A stretch of DNA of 42,188 nucleotides, taken from assembly GCA_009663005.1 (NCBI GenBank), contig CM018914.1, positions 14,813,200-14,855,387 of the forward strand. Reading direction: 5' to 3'. Positions 41,374 to 42,188 of the stretch are shown here, piece after piece. The DNA comes from Actinidia chinensis (lineage: Eukaryota; Streptophyta; Magnoliopsida; Ericales; Actinidiaceae). A program made the position numbers and the translations under genes. The notes beneath the pieces are model-generated. The model was given only the letters and a program-made list of their open reading frames with translations. It was not told the origin of the DNA and did not search any database. Positions within the stretch are counted from its first letter, which is position 1. Each line of letters begins with the position of its first letter.

Positions 41374-41595
41374 TTACTCGTCAATACGGTCAAAACGGCT
41401 CGGTAATGCTGGGCTAAAACTTCTAGTAGTGCGGGTGGGTGCGCCTTGGTGTCCGTTTGCCTCCGATTTTATATCGACGGACTCGTCACAAAGAGAGGAA
41501 TCTAGTATATGCTCAAAATCTAATTCCGAGCTAACTTTGGATATGGATAGTATCAAATCTGCTCCTTCTTCGCAAAATTGATCTGGTGACTCCAA
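41374..41595 (-). CDS. Open frame next to a primer-binding site, unrecognised
   Basis: A minus-strand frame of 73 codons that opens at a TTG (no in-frame ATG near the start) only a few bases after the primer-binding site of the right-hand LTR element and stops at TAA. It is acidic (many Asp/Glu, with Ser) and normal in complexity, unlike most frames here. It could be a leader peptide or the start of a decayed gag. The solo LTR inserted just beyond its stop. I do not recognise a family, and the lack of an ATG argues against normal expression. Confidence 0.2.
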   Translation of the reverse strand: MESPDQFCEEGADLILSISKVSSELDFEHILDSSLCDESVDIKSEANGHQGAPTRTTRSFSPALPSRFDRIDE

Positions 41596-41598
41596 CCC

Positions 41599-41611
41599 GC
41601 TCTTGATACCA
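41599..41611 (-). promoter_or_regulatory. Primer-binding site, TGGTATCAAGAGC form
   Basis: GCTCTTGATACCA is the reverse complement of TGGTATCAAGAGC, a one-base variant of the initiator-Met tRNA site often seen in plant copia elements. It lies two bases from the LTR end. Confidence 0.75.
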
Positions 41612-41613
41612 AT

Positions 41614-42188
41614 TGTTGTGTCCTAAATCGATACACACCATCACACACACGCTCGTAAACACATGCACACACATACACATGGTTTACGAGGTTTCATCAA
41701 CTCGTTTATGTCCTCGAGTGGTTCAACATTCCTAATATTAGAAGATTTACATATTACATATCTTCACTCTCTCTCACTGGTGGTCTGGTGGTGGCACCAC
41801 CTCCCTCACTCTTTCTTTCTCTGCTCCACTACATTGTTCTACAATTCTACCACCAAATACCAGGCCATAGAGCTGTATATATAGGCTAGGAGTTTGAATC
41901 CAAATCACTGGAGTTTGAATTCAAATTCAACTAAAAGTTTGAACCCAATTCCGACAATCGCCGGGAAAAAAACTTCCCCGAACAGAGTAACACTGCTACT
42001 GATGCACCTTTCGATGCCGGATATTGGTAAAGTTCGCCAAATCTAACAATTTCCACATTGGCGAAAACTTCTCTCATACAGATGTAAACACTGCTATCGA
42101 ATGCACCTTTTCGTGCCAGATTTTGGTCAACTTCTCTTTCCATTACTACTAGGATGCCCCGCCCTTGGAATTTTGGTTAAATCATCCC
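41614..42188 (-). mobile_element. 5' LTR of a further LTR element, partial
   Basis: On the minus strand this LTR ends in ...GGACACAACA at 41614, beside the primer-binding site, and continues past the right edge of the window. It contains a TATA-like TATATATA at about 41876-41883, correctly placed upstream of the R/U5 part, a CA-rich microsatellite at about 41635-41685, and a two-copy repeat near 41980-42135 (GTAACACTGCTACTGATGCA and GTAAACACTGCTATCGAATG). Sequence such as AATGTGGAAATTGTTAG on the minus strand is common in copia LTRs. The rest of the element to the left is missing beyond the leader. Confidence 0.65.

Overview
This window is nuclear DNA from a flowering plant, most likely a eudicot, though the species cannot be named. 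It is AT-rich overall. It is dense in long terminal repeat (LTR) retrotransposons whose primer-binding sites match plant initiator-Met tRNA, has a tandem satellite, and shows no intact protein-coding gene. Almost all open frames of 60-330 codons lie in satellite, simple sequence or retroelement debris. One 100-N assembly gap sits at 7089-7188. Repeat copies differ mostly by single-base indels, often in homopolymers, so part of the reading-frame decay may be sequence error.

Layout. (1) 1-5668: a nested retroelement stack. A minus-strand Ty1/copia reverse transcriptase relic (4405 down to 3805, then 152 down to 1) is split by a gypsy-type solo LTR (153-3804) with a perfect AAATC target duplication. 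That LTR is itself split by a small copia-derived element (1385-2742). Next to the RT relic is a Sirevirus-like LTR (about 4410-5652) with its polypurine tract. (2) 7189-about 21857: a satellite array of roughly 35-40 units of about 264 bp, each built of three related blocks (99+66+99 bp). The array is interrupted by two copies of a PIF/Harbinger-like terminal-inverted-repeat (TIR) element (7216-8328, 18805-19173), an LTR-like insertion (13171-13820) and a 1.9-kb solo LTR (19935-21818). (3) 21858-31170: another LTR fragment, a third, inverted copy of the TIR element (24525-25788), a long AT-rich inverted repeat (26250-27067), poly-G tracts, a module dispersed in three copies, and a Helitron-like 3' end. 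(4) 31174-35811: an LTR-bounded Ty1/copia element carrying decayed gag, protease and pre-integrase remains, with no RT recognised. (5) 35812-37900: unassigned DNA with one weak exon candidate. (6) 37901-40570: a minus-strand non-autonomous LTR element with a perfect ATATG duplication and internal minisatellites. (7) 40579-41366: a solo LTR with an ATGCTA duplication, inserted in the leader of a further minus-strand LTR element that runs off the right edge.

There is no operon-like or pathway logic here. The content is the history of nested insertion, satellite amplification and LTR-LTR recombination. The most unusual items are the three-block palindrome-bearing satellite; the TIR family with a very large CCACC/GGTGG core, two copies of which sit at the same position of the satellite unit; and the AT-rich inverted repeat of about 0.8 kb.
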